Source of the DNA: Halorubrum yunnanense
Lineage (GTDB): Archaea > Halobacteriota > Halobacteria > Halobacteriales > Haloferacaceae
Direction of reading: 5' to 3'
DNA: 37,850 nt
Assembly (NCBI RefSeq): GCF_026586675.1
Contig: NZ_JAODIX010000028.1
Span: 29,021 to 66,870 of the forward strand
The position numbers were made by a program, and so were the translations under genes. Shown piece after piece: positions 23,161-31,091 of the stretch. Position 1 is the first letter of the stretch. Each line of letters opens with the position of its first letter. Under the pieces are notes generated by a model. That model was not told the DNA's origin and made no database searches. It worked only from the letters and a program-made list of their open reading frames with translations.

Positions 23161-23796
23161 CTACCCCTCGCGGTCGACGCGGACGACGTCGACGAGCGAG
23201 TAGACGGGGACCTCGTCGATCTCGTCGTACCCCTTCTTGTCGACGAGCACGACGCAGGCGACGGGCTCGCCGCCCTGCTCGCGGATCGCGTTGATCGACT
23301 CTCGCATCGTCGTCCCCGAGGTGATGATGTCGTCGACGACGTAGCAGTCGCGGTCGCGGATCGCCGCAAAGTTGCGCGAGAAGCCGCCCCCCTGCTCGTC
23401 GATGTCGCCCTCCTCCCACTGGTGTTTTGCGGGCGCGTACGTCCCCAAGTCGGTGTTGAGCCGGTCCGCGACCGCGGTCGCGAGCGGCGCGCCGGCCTTC
23501 TCGATCCCCACCGTCAGGTCGACCGCCTCGCCCTGCTTCGCGAGCAGGTCCGCCATCGCGCTCGCGGCGTACCCGAGCCGCGTCGAGTCCCGACCCAGCG
23601 CCGACCAGTCGACGTGGATGTCGGCCGTCGACCCCGCGGGCGGGGTCTCGGCCGCCGCGCTGCTACCACCGCCGCGCTCGACGAGCCAACTCGCGGTCTC
23701 CCGGGAGACGTTCAGTTCGTCGGCGATCTCGCCCTTCGAGAGACCGTGTTCCGCGAGCTCGGCCGCGCTGTCTATCAGGTCGTCAACGTTCTTCAT
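23161..23796 (-). CDS. gfcR: GfcR-like sugar catabolism transcriptional regulator (HTH plus phosphoribosyltransferase-like domain)
   Basis: 211-residue regulator combining an N-terminal helix-turn-helix (about 1-42, LSKGEIADELNVSRETASWLV) with an orotate phosphoribosyltransferase-like domain including DLTVGIEKAGAPLATAVADRL and the PRPP motif CYVVDDIITSGTTM (151-164). In Haloferax volcanii the homologue GfcR activates genes of glucose and fructose breakdown by the semi-phosphorylative Entner-Doudoroff route. Here it overlaps the glucose dehydrogenase 3' end by 14 bases. A CTATTAAAAC box at about 23820-23829, inside that upstream gene, gives it a separate promoter 27 bases before the ATG. The overlap and adjacency support control of glucose oxidation. 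A pyrE role is unlikely because of the HTH. Confidence 0.9.
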   Translation of the reverse strand: MKNVDDLIDSAAELAEHGLSKGEIADELNVSRETASWLVERGGGSSAAAETPPAGSTADIHVDWSALGRDSTRLGYAASAMADLLAKQGEAVDLTVGIEKAGAPLATAVADRLNTDLGTYAPAKHQWEEGDIDEQGGGFSRNFAAIRDRDCYVVDDIITSGTTMRESINAIREQGGEPVACVVLVDKKGYDEIDEVPVYSLVDVVRVDREG

Positions 23797-24853
23797 ATGA
23801 GTCGAATTCGACCGCCGTTTTAATAGTCGTGTCGTCATCCGCGAACGCAGCCTCGAACTCGTCGAGCCCGTAGACGCCGGTGACGAGGTCGTCGAGGAAC
23901 CCGTCGGAGAACCGCGACAGCGACTCTGCGGCGGCCTCGAAGTGCTCGTAGCCGGAGTTGACGCTGCCGACGAGCGCCTTGTTGTGCAAGACGAGCTCGC
24001 GGTGGAGCCGCCCGCCGTCGACCTCGAACTCCCAGTCGCCCGGCACGCCGAGCAGCGCGCCGACGCCGTTGGGGGCGAGCGCCTCGATGGTCTCGAACGC
24101 GTGCGGCGCGTGGCCGGTCGCCTCGAAGACGAAGTCCATCGGCTCGTGCGCGTCCGGCACCGACGGCACCGGCGTCTCATTGGAGTTGACGTAGGTCGCG
24201 CCCAGCGACTCGATGATCTCGATCGTCGGGTCCGGCCGCTCGCGGCGACCGAGACAGTAGATCCGGTCGAACTCCTCGTCGAGCGTCGCCACCGTGAGCA
24301 ACCCGAGCGAGCCGTTGCCCAGCACCAGCGCGGACTCCGGCTCCCAGTGGAACGCCGACCGGCTGGCGTAGGCGTGTTCGACCGCCTTCTCCGTGATCGA
24401 GACCGGCTCGACGAGGAACCCCCACTCGGCGAGCGCGGGCGGGATCTCGACGAGGAACTCCGCCGGGCTGGTGACGTACTCGGCCATGAAGCCGTGGGCG
24501 CCGACGATGCCGCGTTCGTGGTACCGGCCCTCCGGCGCCATGTCGGGCTCGCCCCGGGCGAAGTACTCGTTCGCGCCGTTGGGCGGGCGCCGGACCGTCG
24601 GCACCACGACGTCGCCGACCTCGAACGGCGTGTCGTTCGGGTCCTCCACGACGCCGACCGCCTCGTGACCCAGCACGTGGTGGTCCTCCCCCTCTGGCGC
24701 GCCCCCGTGCCCGCCGGCGATGACCTCGTGGTCCGTCCCGTCGACGCCCACCCGGAGCGTCCGGACGAGCGCCTCCCCGGGCGCCGGTTCCGGTCGCGGC
24801 TTCTCTGTCACGACCGGTTCGTCGGCGCCCTCGTACACGGCTATCGCCTTCAT
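23783..24853 (-). CDS. gdh: Glucose 1-dehydrogenase, zinc-dependent MDR type
   Basis: 356-residue medium-chain dehydrogenase oxidising glucose to gluconolactone with NAD(P), the entry step of the haloarchaeal Entner-Doudoroff pathway. It starts MKAIAVYEGADEPVVTEKPR. Zinc and substrate residues Asp38 (VGVDGTDHEV), His63-Glu64 (LGHEAVG) and Glu149 (LVEPVSITEK) match the Haloferax mediterranei enzyme pattern. The cofactor loop is ALVLGNGSLGLL. Length equals the family's. The ATG at 24853 has AATCTTTTGG about 27 bases upstream (24877-24886), and an inverted-repeat cluster abuts that box. The gfcR regulator overlaps its 3' end. Confidence 0.93.
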   Translation of the reverse strand: MKAIAVYEGADEPVVTEKPRPEPAPGEALVRTLRVGVDGTDHEVIAGGHGGAPEGEDHHVLGHEAVGVVEDPNDTPFEVGDVVVPTVRRPPNGANEYFARGEPDMAPEGRYHERGIVGAHGFMAEYVTSPAEFLVEIPPALAEWGFLVEPVSITEKAVEHAYASRSAFHWEPESALVLGNGSLGLLTVATLDEEFDRIYCLGRRERPDPTIEIIESLGATYVNSNETPVPSVPDAHEPMDFVFEATGHAPHAFETIEALAPNGVGALLGVPGDWEFEVDGGRLHRELVLHNKALVGSVNSGYEHFEAAAESLSRFSDGFLDDLVTGVYGLDEFEAAFADDDTTIKTAVEFDSYEER

Positions 24854-24878
24854 ATACGACCCGACGTGGTCAGTCACC

Positions 24879-24907
24879 AAAAGATTTCTTTTACTATGAG
24901 TAAAGAA
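24879..24907. promoter_or_regulatory. Overlapping inverted repeats upstream of glucose dehydrogenase, putative operator
   Basis: Two inverted repeats overlap here: AAAAGA-TT-TCTTTT (24879-24892), and TTCTTTTACT-ATG-AGTAAAGAA (24887-24907; the left arm has one extra T). They overlap the gdh TATA/BRE (24877-24886) and lie within the 105-base gap between divergent gdh and the NRDE gene. The segment is almost pure A/T in a GC-rich genome. GfcR is the obvious candidate ligand, by proximity and known biology; binding is inference. Confidence 0.55.
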
Positions 24908-24958
24908 TCTCACCTCCCGACCGCGGGTTTTTCCTCCCTCTCGCCCGCAGGGAAGGTC

Positions 24959-25777
24959 GTGTGTACCCTCGCCCTCGCGTGGCGGGCGTTCGGCGACGCT
25001 CCGATCGCGCTCGCCGCCAACCGCGACGAGGCGCTGGACCGGCCCGCGGAGCCGCCGGCCGTGCGCGAGCCCGACAGCCCCGACGGCGTCCGGTACGTCG
25101 CCCCGCGCGACGCGGAGGCCGGCGGGACGTGGATCGGCCTCTCCGAGCCGGGCGTCGCCGTCGCGGTCACCAACCGCTGGCTCGATGCTGACCGCGAGGG
25201 AGACCGCTCGCGGGGGCTCCTCGTGCGGGACTGCCTGGAAGCCGACTCGGCCGAGGCCGCGGTGCGAGCCCTCGAGCGCGAGCTCGGATCCCGGTCGTAC
25301 GACGGGTTCAACCTCGTGCTCGCCGACGAGGCCGCCGCGTTCGTTCTCGCGTACGACGGGCACCTCGCGGTCACGCGGCTCGACCCCGGCGTCCACGTCG
25401 TCGGCAACGTCGGCGGCGTGGTGAACGGCGCCGAGTCCTTCGCGGTCCCGGAGCGTCGCCGGGAGTTCGGCGCGGAGCGCGCCGACAGCGCCCGCCGGAT
25501 CGCGGCCGAACTGCTTCCCGAGCCGGGAGAGGCGGGCGCGGCGTGGCTCGATCGAGCGAGCGGCGTCCTCGGCGACCACGCGTACGGCGCCTGCCTCCAC
25601 GGCGACGGGTTCGGGACGCGGTCGTTCACCCGGGTCCGGACGACCGGCGACCCGGAGGTCGCCCCCGAGTTCGCGTACGCCGACGGCCCGCCGTGCGAGA
25701 CGCCCACGGATCCGGTGTCGCTCCCGGCGGGCTTCGGAGGGGGCGAAAAGAGAGTAGAGGACGGCGACAGCGCGTGA
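24959..25777 (+). CDS. NRDE/TANGO2-family protein
   Basis: 272-residue protein of the NRDE (TANGO2-like) family. It begins with the conserved Met-Cys (MCTLALAWRAFGDAPIALAANRDEALDRPA), carries the name-giving NRDE motif at about 21-24, then GGTWIGLSEPGVAVAVTNRW, SYDGFNLVLAD and VVGNVGG. Cys2 resembles an N-terminal nucleophile residue. Animal TANGO2 affects lipid and haem handling; archaeal function is unknown. The GTG at 24959 was chosen because it places Cys at position 2. An in-frame ATG at 24896 lies inside the operator palindrome and would add 21 residues. A GGGTTTTTCC stretch at 24925-24934 could be its TATA. Confidence 0.87.
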   Translation: MCTLALAWRAFGDAPIALAANRDEALDRPAEPPAVREPDSPDGVRYVAPRDAEAGGTWIGLSEPGVAVAVTNRWLDADREGDRSRGLLVRDCLEADSAEAAVRALERELGSRSYDGFNLVLADEAAAFVLAYDGHLAVTRLDPGVHVVGNVGGVVNGAESFAVPERRREFGAERADSARRIAAELLPEPGEAGAAWLDRASGVLGDHAYGACLHGDGFGTRSFTRVRTTGDPEVAPEFAYADGPPCETPTDPVSLPAGFGGGEKRVEDGDSA

Positions 25778-25849
25778 GCCGTCGCGGTTCCTCCGGGCTC
25801 GACGGCGCGGAAAGCCAGTTTTAAGCGACTCGCGGGCAGGTGTTACAGC

Positions 25850-26203
25850 ATGAGCGTGTCCGAACTCGAGGCCGACCTGTCGGAGGACGAGCACGCCGGC
25901 CTCGAACTCATCCGCGAGACCGGTGGCATCCACCAGAGCGACTTCTGGAAGGAACTCGACGTCTCCTCGCGAAAGGGGAGCCGCATCGCGGAGGCGCTGG
26001 AGGGATCTGGGCTCATCCAGCGGACGGACACCGTCTACGACGGCCACAACACGTACTATCTGGAGCCCGCGCCCCGCGACCTGGACTTCGCCCTGCTGAT
26101 GGCCGGCGACATGCTGTCGCCGTTCATCGGCGAGGAGGAAGTCGACGCACAGGCCGACGCCTTCTCGCAGTGGATGATGAACCTCGCGTACGAGGAGTAC
26201 TGA
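25850..26203 (+). CDS. Winged helix-turn-helix DNA-binding protein
   Basis: 117-residue probable transcription factor. The N-terminal half (about 10-72) is a winged HTH: AGLELIRETGGIHQSDFWKELDVSSRKGSRIAEALEGSGLIQRTDTVYDGHNTYYL, that is, three helices followed by a wing. The C-terminal half (DLDFALLMAGDMLSPFIGEEE...FSQWMMNLAYEEY) is helical and hydrophobic, probably for dimerisation. It is MarR/ArsR-like in style, but I cannot place it in a named family. AGTTTTAAGC at 25816-25825 fixes the ATG. No ligand or cysteine site is visible. Confidence 0.8.
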   Translation: MSVSELEADLSEDEHAGLELIRETGGIHQSDFWKELDVSSRKGSRIAEALEGSGLIQRTDTVYDGHNTYYLEPAPRDLDFALLMAGDMLSPFIGEEEVDAQADAFSQWMMNLAYEEY

Positions 26204-26260
26204 GCCCCCGCAGCGTCGAGGCGGTCGCACCGCATCGAGGCCGTCACGCGTCTCGTGCGG

Positions 26261-26503
26261 TCACGCCGCCTCGCCGACCTCGTCTCGGATCGTGACGTAG
26301 ATGAGTAGCCCGAGCAGCCCGGGGACAAGCCCGAACAGGAACAGCAGCCCGATACCGACGCCCCACTGCCAGGCCCAGTCGCTCCCGCGGGACTTCGCGT
26401 CTCGGTACACCCATCGACCGACGAGACCGAAGGCGAGCAGCAGGATGACGAGGAGGATGAGCAGCTCGGGGCCACCGGGTACCTGTAGCGGTTGGAGGGA
26501 CAC
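26261..26503 (-). CDS. Small two-helix membrane protein, 80 residues
   Basis: Protein with two hydrophobic helices (about 12-32 and 48-70) joined by the loop YRDAKSRGSDWAWQWG, ending YVTIRDEVGEAA. The arrangement resembles the N-terminal PLDc_N/cardiolipin-synthase-type hairpin found alone in many haloarchaeal small proteins, but the function is unknown. The start is a GTG at 26503. Its expected promoter position (about 26530) coincides with the end of the IS relic, so expression signals may be borrowed or damaged. Confidence 0.7.
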   Translation of the reverse strand: MSLQPLQVPGGPELLILLVILLLAFGLVGRWVYRDAKSRGSDWAWQWGVGIGLLFLFGLVPGLLGLLIYVTIRDEVGEAA

Positions 26504-26529
26504 ACCCGAACCGGGTGACGGACCGGAAT

Positions 26530-27033
26530 TGACATTCTCCTCCGGGTAAACGCGGAGGAATCCCGAGCGGTGGGAGTTTCAGGTCTGTAGTCCAATCACC
26601 GGACTACCAGCCCTTTCGGGCACGGGTAGTCCCACAGCGTCGGACTGGTGGACTGCTGGCCATGCCAACTGGCCGTTACCCCTATCCTCGGTCGTGTACG
26701 GCGTCTCAGTGTTGTTTTTGCCACAGGGACGCCAGCAGGCGTCAGCGGACTTGGAGGTACCTTCTGACCCGCTTTGAGCAGTCGGCACAGACACACTCTT
26801 CTGGAATGTGCGTTCACCGACTACCCTTTCGGATACTGTCTCATTGCGCGGGTGGACAGGCCACCTCCGAAGGACGGCTCGGAATCCGCTCCGTTCCGAC
26901 CGATTCCTACCTATTGACAGAGTTTCCTGTCGCTTAAACGCCAGTATTCTGAAACTCAAAGTGCTGTCGAACGTGGATACTTTCCCCAAGTGACGGCGCG
27001 TATCCACGGCGTGAACGCCGTGGTATTGCGCCT
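26530..27033 (-). mobile_element. IS200/IS605-type relic with hairpins at both ends, PATE/MITE-like
   Basis: About 500 bases with no intact transposase. The left end has TTGACATTC followed by the hairpin TCCTCCGGG-TAAA-CGCGGAGGA (26538-26559), the standard right-end hairpin of haloarchaeal TnpB elements read on the minus strand. The right end has a perfect 8-bp hairpin CCACGGCG-TGAA-CGCCGTGG (27004-27023). Inner minus-strand frames give fragments such as ECVCADCSKRV and IGVTASWHGQ, broken by stops. Shared blocks with the relic at 21393-21753 show the two derive from related elements. Paired terminal palindromes without a gene fit the palindrome-associated elements described in haloarchaea. 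Confidence 0.7.
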
Positions 27034-27129
27034 GTTCAGGGTATAAACTTTCTCACCCGAAGTCGCTCGGTCTCAGTGACGACCGGTCACCGTCAAATCG
27101 CGTCCGAAAACGGGGGTACAGCGACTCCA

Positions 27130-27139
27130 ATTTATAAAT
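27130..27139. terminator. A/T palindrome just after the Mnh operon
   Basis: ATTTATAAAT, a perfect A/T palindrome, lies 6 bases beyond the last stop codon (27145) of the nine-gene operon. Its A/T richness downstream of a long operon suggests a terminator; on the plus strand it could equally serve as a TATA box. No plus-strand gene follows. Confidence 0.35.
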
Positions 27140-27144
27140 CCCGC

Positions 27145-28935
27145 TCAGCCGAGCAGGAACGCGAACAGCGCGACGCCGGCCGCGAGCGTTAAGAGGAGGA
27201 CGCTCCGGCCGATCCCCGTCCGAATCTCGACGTCGACGCCGAGTTCCGAGACGACCGCCCGCGGGTGCATCGCCGTCCGCTTGATACCGGCGACCAGCCG
27301 CATCACCAGGCGGTCGACGGCGCCCCACAGCTCCGTCACGGCCCAGACGGCCCCCCGACTCAGATAGAACGCGGCCGGATACGTCACCGCGTCGACGTCG
27401 CGCATGCGGTGGGCGAGCCAGCCGAGCGGTCGCTTCAGCGCGAAGAACCCGACAAAGCCGGTTACGAGCAGCGCCGCGCTCTCCGTCAGGTGGCTCTCGC
27501 TGTACGGCTTGAAGTAGACGTCCTCGCTGAGGATGAGCTCCGTAAACGGCATCAGCTCGATCAGCTGGGTGTAGAACACCCCAAAGAAGATACAAGCGCC
27601 GCCCGCGAGCAGCATGCCGGCGGTCTGGAACGGCGTGGCGTCCTTCGGCGACAGCGTCGCCGACCCGTGGAAGAACATGTAGTAGCCGAGCTTGATAAAC
27701 GACATGAACGTCCCGACGCCGCCGAGGATCAGCAGCCACCAGAGGAGTCCGCTGTCCAACAGGAGCACGTAGTTGTGGACCTCATGTGCGGAGTCGATCA
27801 CCATCCCCTTCGAAATGAACCCGTTGAACCCCGGGACGGCGGTAATCGAGGCCGCGCCGACGACGTAGAGGAGGAAGGCAACGGGCATCTCCCGCCAGAG
27901 CCCGCCCATGTCCCGGATGTCCTCGACGCCGGTGCGGTAGATCACCACGCCGACGGTCATGAACAGGAGGCTCTTGTACAGGACGTTGTTGAACAGGTGC
28001 GCGAAGCCGCCGGTGACAGCGAACTCACCGACGTACGTCGCGAGTCCGAAACCGGCCAGCATATACCCGAGCTGCGCCTGGATGTGGTACGAGAGGAGCC
28101 GCCGCGGATCGTACTGCAGCAGCGCGAAGAACGCGCCGTAGACGGCCATGAACCCCCCGAGGTACGCGAGCCACATGCCGCCCTCGGGGAACGTCCGGTA
28201 CATCACGTACGCCGCCGTCTTCGTCGTGAACACCGAGAGGAACACCGACGCCGCGACGTGCGGGCGCGGGTAGGTGTCCGGGAGCCACGTGTGCAGGAAG
28301 ATGAACCCGCAGTTGACCCCGACGCCGATCGCGGCGAGCACGGTCGCGCTGGCGTGGATCCCCGTCGTCGACGAGAAGAGGAAGATCTCGGCGGCCGGCA
28401 CGCTGCCGAGCATCGACGCGCCGTGGACGACCACCGCCCCGAGGAAGACCGTCCCGCCGATCCCGTGGAACAGCGCGTAGCGGTAGCCGGCCCGCACCGC
28501 CGCGCCGCCGTACTGCCACACCAGCAGCGTCGATGTGACGGCCATCAGCTCCCAGAAGAAGATCAGGGTGAGCCAGTCGCCGGCGTAGATCGTCCCGAGC
28601 GTCGAGGAGACGTACGCCATCGCGAACGCGGTCACCCACTTCGGAGCCTCGGTGCCGTACGCGTACAGCACCGCCGCGGTCGCGAGGAAGCCGACGACGA
28701 CGCCCATCAGCAGCGAGAACTGGTCGACGTTGAACAGGACCACGTCGAAGCCGAACAGCCGCGTCGCGAGGTGGGTTCCCGTGCCGCCGTCGCCGAGCAG
28801 CACCGCCTGGGCGAAGACGAACGCCGTCGCCAGCGCGGCCGCCGCGTGGCCGGCCCGGCGCGGGAGCCCGAGCACGAGGAACGCCGCCGCCGCGAGCACG
28901 ACGTACGGCGGCAGGGAGGTGAGGACCGGGTTCAC
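27145..28935 (-). CDS. Mrp/Mnh antiporter, third D/A-type membrane subunit
   Basis: 596-residue NuoL/M/N-like proton-pumping membrane protein, last gene of the antiporter operon. About 14 helices are evident. The helix-5 glutamate lies in FFWELMAVTSTLLVWQ (Glu129). The helix-7/8 region is GVGVNCGFIFLHTWLPDTYPRPHVAAS, in which the usual lysine of the GxKxxxxPxHxWLP motif is replaced by Asn-Cys, so proton relay may differ. GFISKGMVIDSAHE follows. A C-terminal extension (about 510-596) ends in another helix. The GTG at 28935 overlaps the previous stop as GTGA and has GGAGGTG 8 bases upstream. Confidence 0.9.
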   Translation of the reverse strand: MNPVLTSLPPYVVLAAAAFLVLGLPRRAGHAAAALATAFVFAQAVLLGDGGTGTHLATRLFGFDVVLFNVDQFSLLMGVVVGFLATAAVLYAYGTEAPKWVTAFAMAYVSSTLGTIYAGDWLTLIFFWELMAVTSTLLVWQYGGAAVRAGYRYALFHGIGGTVFLGAVVVHGASMLGSVPAAEIFLFSSTTGIHASATVLAAIGVGVNCGFIFLHTWLPDTYPRPHVAASVFLSVFTTKTAAYVMYRTFPEGGMWLAYLGGFMAVYGAFFALLQYDPRRLLSYHIQAQLGYMLAGFGLATYVGEFAVTGGFAHLFNNVLYKSLLFMTVGVVIYRTGVEDIRDMGGLWREMPVAFLLYVVGAASITAVPGFNGFISKGMVIDSAHEVHNYVLLLDSGLLWWLLILGGVGTFMSFIKLGYYMFFHGSATLSPKDATPFQTAGMLLAGGACIFFGVFYTQLIELMPFTELILSEDVYFKPYSESHLTESAALLVTGFVGFFALKRPLGWLAHRMRDVDAVTYPAAFYLSRGAVWAVTELWGAVDRLVMRLVAGIKRTAMHPRAVVSELGVDVEIRTGIGRSVLLLTLAAGVALFAFLLG

Positions 28936-31091
28936 GGCCGCATCACCTCCTCGGGGAGCCGCGTGTCGACGATGAGCTCGATCAGCTCCAGGAAGCCCAT
29001 CTCGTAGGGGATCACGCCGAGCAGCACCGCGAGGCTCATCGCGGTGAGAATCGGGCCGAGCGTGAACCACGTCGACTCGCGCCCGCGGAGGGCGTCGAGT
29101 CCGTCGATATGTCGCCACCCGCCAGCGGGCGGGCCGCCGGTGTGGCCGTGGTCGTCGTGGGCGTCCCCGTGACTGTGGTCGTGGTCGACAGCCGCGCTGT
29201 CGTCGTCGCCGTGGTCGGCTTCGGGATCATCGCCGTCGCTCTCGTCGCCGTCGGCCCGCTCCACCGCGGTCCCGTCCCCGTGCCCGACGCCGAAAGGCAC
29301 GTCAGCGTCGGAGGGGCGCGAGTCGACCGCGTAGTCCCCGGTGTCGACGCGCTCGGCCGGCTCGGAGAAGTCGCGATCGCTCGTGTTGAACTCCGGGCGG
29401 ACGACGCCCTCCCCGTCGGTCGGCAGGTCATCGAGCTCCGCGTCGGGGATGTCGGAGTCGTCCGGGACTTCGGCGTCGTCGCCGGCGGGCGTGCCCGCGT
29501 CCTCGGTCGGCGCGTCGCCCTCTGCGCTCTCGACGACGTCGTCGACGTCGGTGTCGTCGCCATCCGTTTCCTCACCGGCTTCGACGTCCTCGTCCTCGGG
29601 CCGGCCCCCGTCGGTGGCCGCGTCGTCAACTGCGCGACCACCGTCGGTCGCCGGCAGCGTCGACCGCGACTCCCCGCCAAGCCGGAAGTCGACGAGGGGT
29701 TTCGCGTCGTGGGCGTCCTCCGCCTCGAAGAAGGCGGTATAGATCACTGGCCAGAAGTAGGCGATGTTCAACACCCCGGAGAGCAGCAGCGCGCCGACGA
29801 GGTAGTAGGCGACCGGCGTCAGCTCGGCGCCCATCCGGATCCCGCCGATCAGCATGTAGTACTTGCTGACGAAGCCGGCCAGAAGCGGGATCCCCGCCAT
29901 CCCGAGCGAGGCGACGGTGAACGCCCCCATCGTCAGGGGCATCCGCTTCCCGATCCCGGCCATCTCGGAGATGTAGTCGGTGTGCGTCGAGACGTGGAGG
30001 TTCCCGGCGCAGAAGAACAGGGTGAGCTTCATGAACGCGTGCGCCGGGATGTGGAGCAGCGCGCCGACGAGCCCGTACCAGCCGAACAGCCCGAGCCCGA
30101 GGATGATGTAGCTCAGCTGGCTCACCGTCGAGTACGCGAGCCGCTGTTTCAGATGGTCCTTCCGCAGGGCGATGAGGGAGGCCGCGGTCAGCGTGATCGC
30201 GCCGATAGTCGAGAGGACGAGCCCGGCCGAGAAGCCGAAGGGCAGCGAGAGGTCGAAGACGAGTTCCGGGCCGAACACGTCGAGGACGACCCGCGAGACG
30301 CCGAACGCCCCGGACTTGACGACCGCGACCGCGTGGAGCAGCCCGGAGACGGGCGTCGGCGCGACCATCGCCTCGGGGAGCCACTGGTGGAGCGGCATGA
30401 TGCCGGCCTTCACGCCGAACCCGATCGCGAGCAGGAAGAACGCGAGCATCGCGAGCCCGGGGTCGGCGTTCGCGAGCTCTTGAATCCCGCCGGCGGTGAA
30501 CGAGACGTTGCCGGCGATCATGTAGACGAGGGCGGTGCCGGCGAGCACGAGCACGCCGCCGCCGAACATCGTGTACGCGAGGTACTTCCGGCCCGCCGAG
30601 CGCGCCTCCGCCGTCTCGTCGTGGGCGACGAGCGGGTACGTCGCGATCGAGAGGATCTCGTAGAAAACAAAGATCGTCACGAGGTTGGCCGCGAACGCGA
30701 TCCCCATCGTCGCCGACAGCGACACCGCGAACGCGGCGAAGTACCGGGTCTGGTTCGTCTCGTCGTTCCCGCGCATGTAGCCGATGCTGTAGAACGAGGT
30801 GACGATCCAGAGCCCGCTCGCGAGGAACGCGAACAGCATGCCGAGCGCGTCGGCGCGCAGCGCGAACTCGACGCCGGGCAGGAACGCCCCGAGCGACCAC
30901 TCGAAGACGGCGCCGCCGAGGACGGCCGGGAGCATCGAGGCGACGATCCCGAACTTCGCGAGCGACGCGACGACCGTCCACCCCTCGCGGACGTTCGGGG
31001 AGCGGTGCGACGCGACGATGAAGAACGCCGCGACGAACGAGACGAGGACGGCCAGTAGGGGTCGTGGGTCAGAGACGAGTGCGTCAGTCAT
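28932..31091 (-). CDS. Mrp/Mnh antiporter D-type subunit with large acidic, His-rich loop
   Basis: 719-residue antiporter-like subunit. The first 457 residues form the membrane core with the key acid Glu145 in FVFYEILSIATYPLV and Lys228 in GVKAGIMPLHQWLPEAM, then GFVSKYYMLIGG. Residues about 458-665 form a hydrophilic insert extremely rich in Asp and Glu, containing the histidine cluster VDHDHSHGDAHDDHGH (636-650). A final helix (TLGPILTAMSLAVLLGVIP, about 677-695) follows. Normal MnhD is about 500 residues. The loop could bind cations or regulate, by inference. The ATG at 31091 overlaps the previous stop (ATGA) and has GGAGGTG 5 bases upstream. Confidence 0.92.
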   Translation of the reverse strand: MTDALVSDPRPLLAVLVSFVAAFFIVASHRSPNVREGWTVVASLAKFGIVASMLPAVLGGAVFEWSLGAFLPGVEFALRADALGMLFAFLASGLWIVTSFYSIGYMRGNDETNQTRYFAAFAVSLSATMGIAFAANLVTIFVFYEILSIATYPLVAHDETAEARSAGRKYLAYTMFGGGVLVLAGTALVYMIAGNVSFTAGGIQELANADPGLAMLAFFLLAIGFGVKAGIMPLHQWLPEAMVAPTPVSGLLHAVAVVKSGAFGVSRVVLDVFGPELVFDLSLPFGFSAGLVLSTIGAITLTAASLIALRKDHLKQRLAYSTVSQLSYIILGLGLFGWYGLVGALLHIPAHAFMKLTLFFCAGNLHVSTHTDYISEMAGIGKRMPLTMGAFTVASLGMAGIPLLAGFVSKYYMLIGGIRMGAELTPVAYYLVGALLLSGVLNIAYFWPVIYTAFFEAEDAHDAKPLVDFRLGGESRSTLPATDGGRAVDDAATDGGRPEDEDVEAGEETDGDDTDVDDVVESAEGDAPTEDAGTPAGDDAEVPDDSDIPDAELDDLPTDGEGVVRPEFNTSDRDFSEPAERVDTGDYAVDSRPSDADVPFGVGHGDGTAVERADGDESDGDDPEADHGDDDSAAVDHDHSHGDAHDDHGHTGGPPAGGWRHIDGLDALRGRESTWFTLGPILTAMSLAVLLGVIPYEMGFLELIELIVDTRLPEEVMRP

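Noticed and set aside
23161-23796. Orotate phosphoribosyltransferase (pyrE)
   Set aside because: The PRPP domain is present, but the N-terminal HTH and the overlap with glucose dehydrogenase fit GfcR.
26579-27007. 142-codon minus-strand frame as an intact transposase
   Set aside because: Lacks RuvC-like or zinc-finger architecture; short fragments recall TnpB but are split over frames, so treated as a relic.
29109-31058. 649-codon plus-strand open frame opposite the D-type antiporter subunit
   Set aside because: Exact antisense of a recognisable membrane protein; no independent motif.
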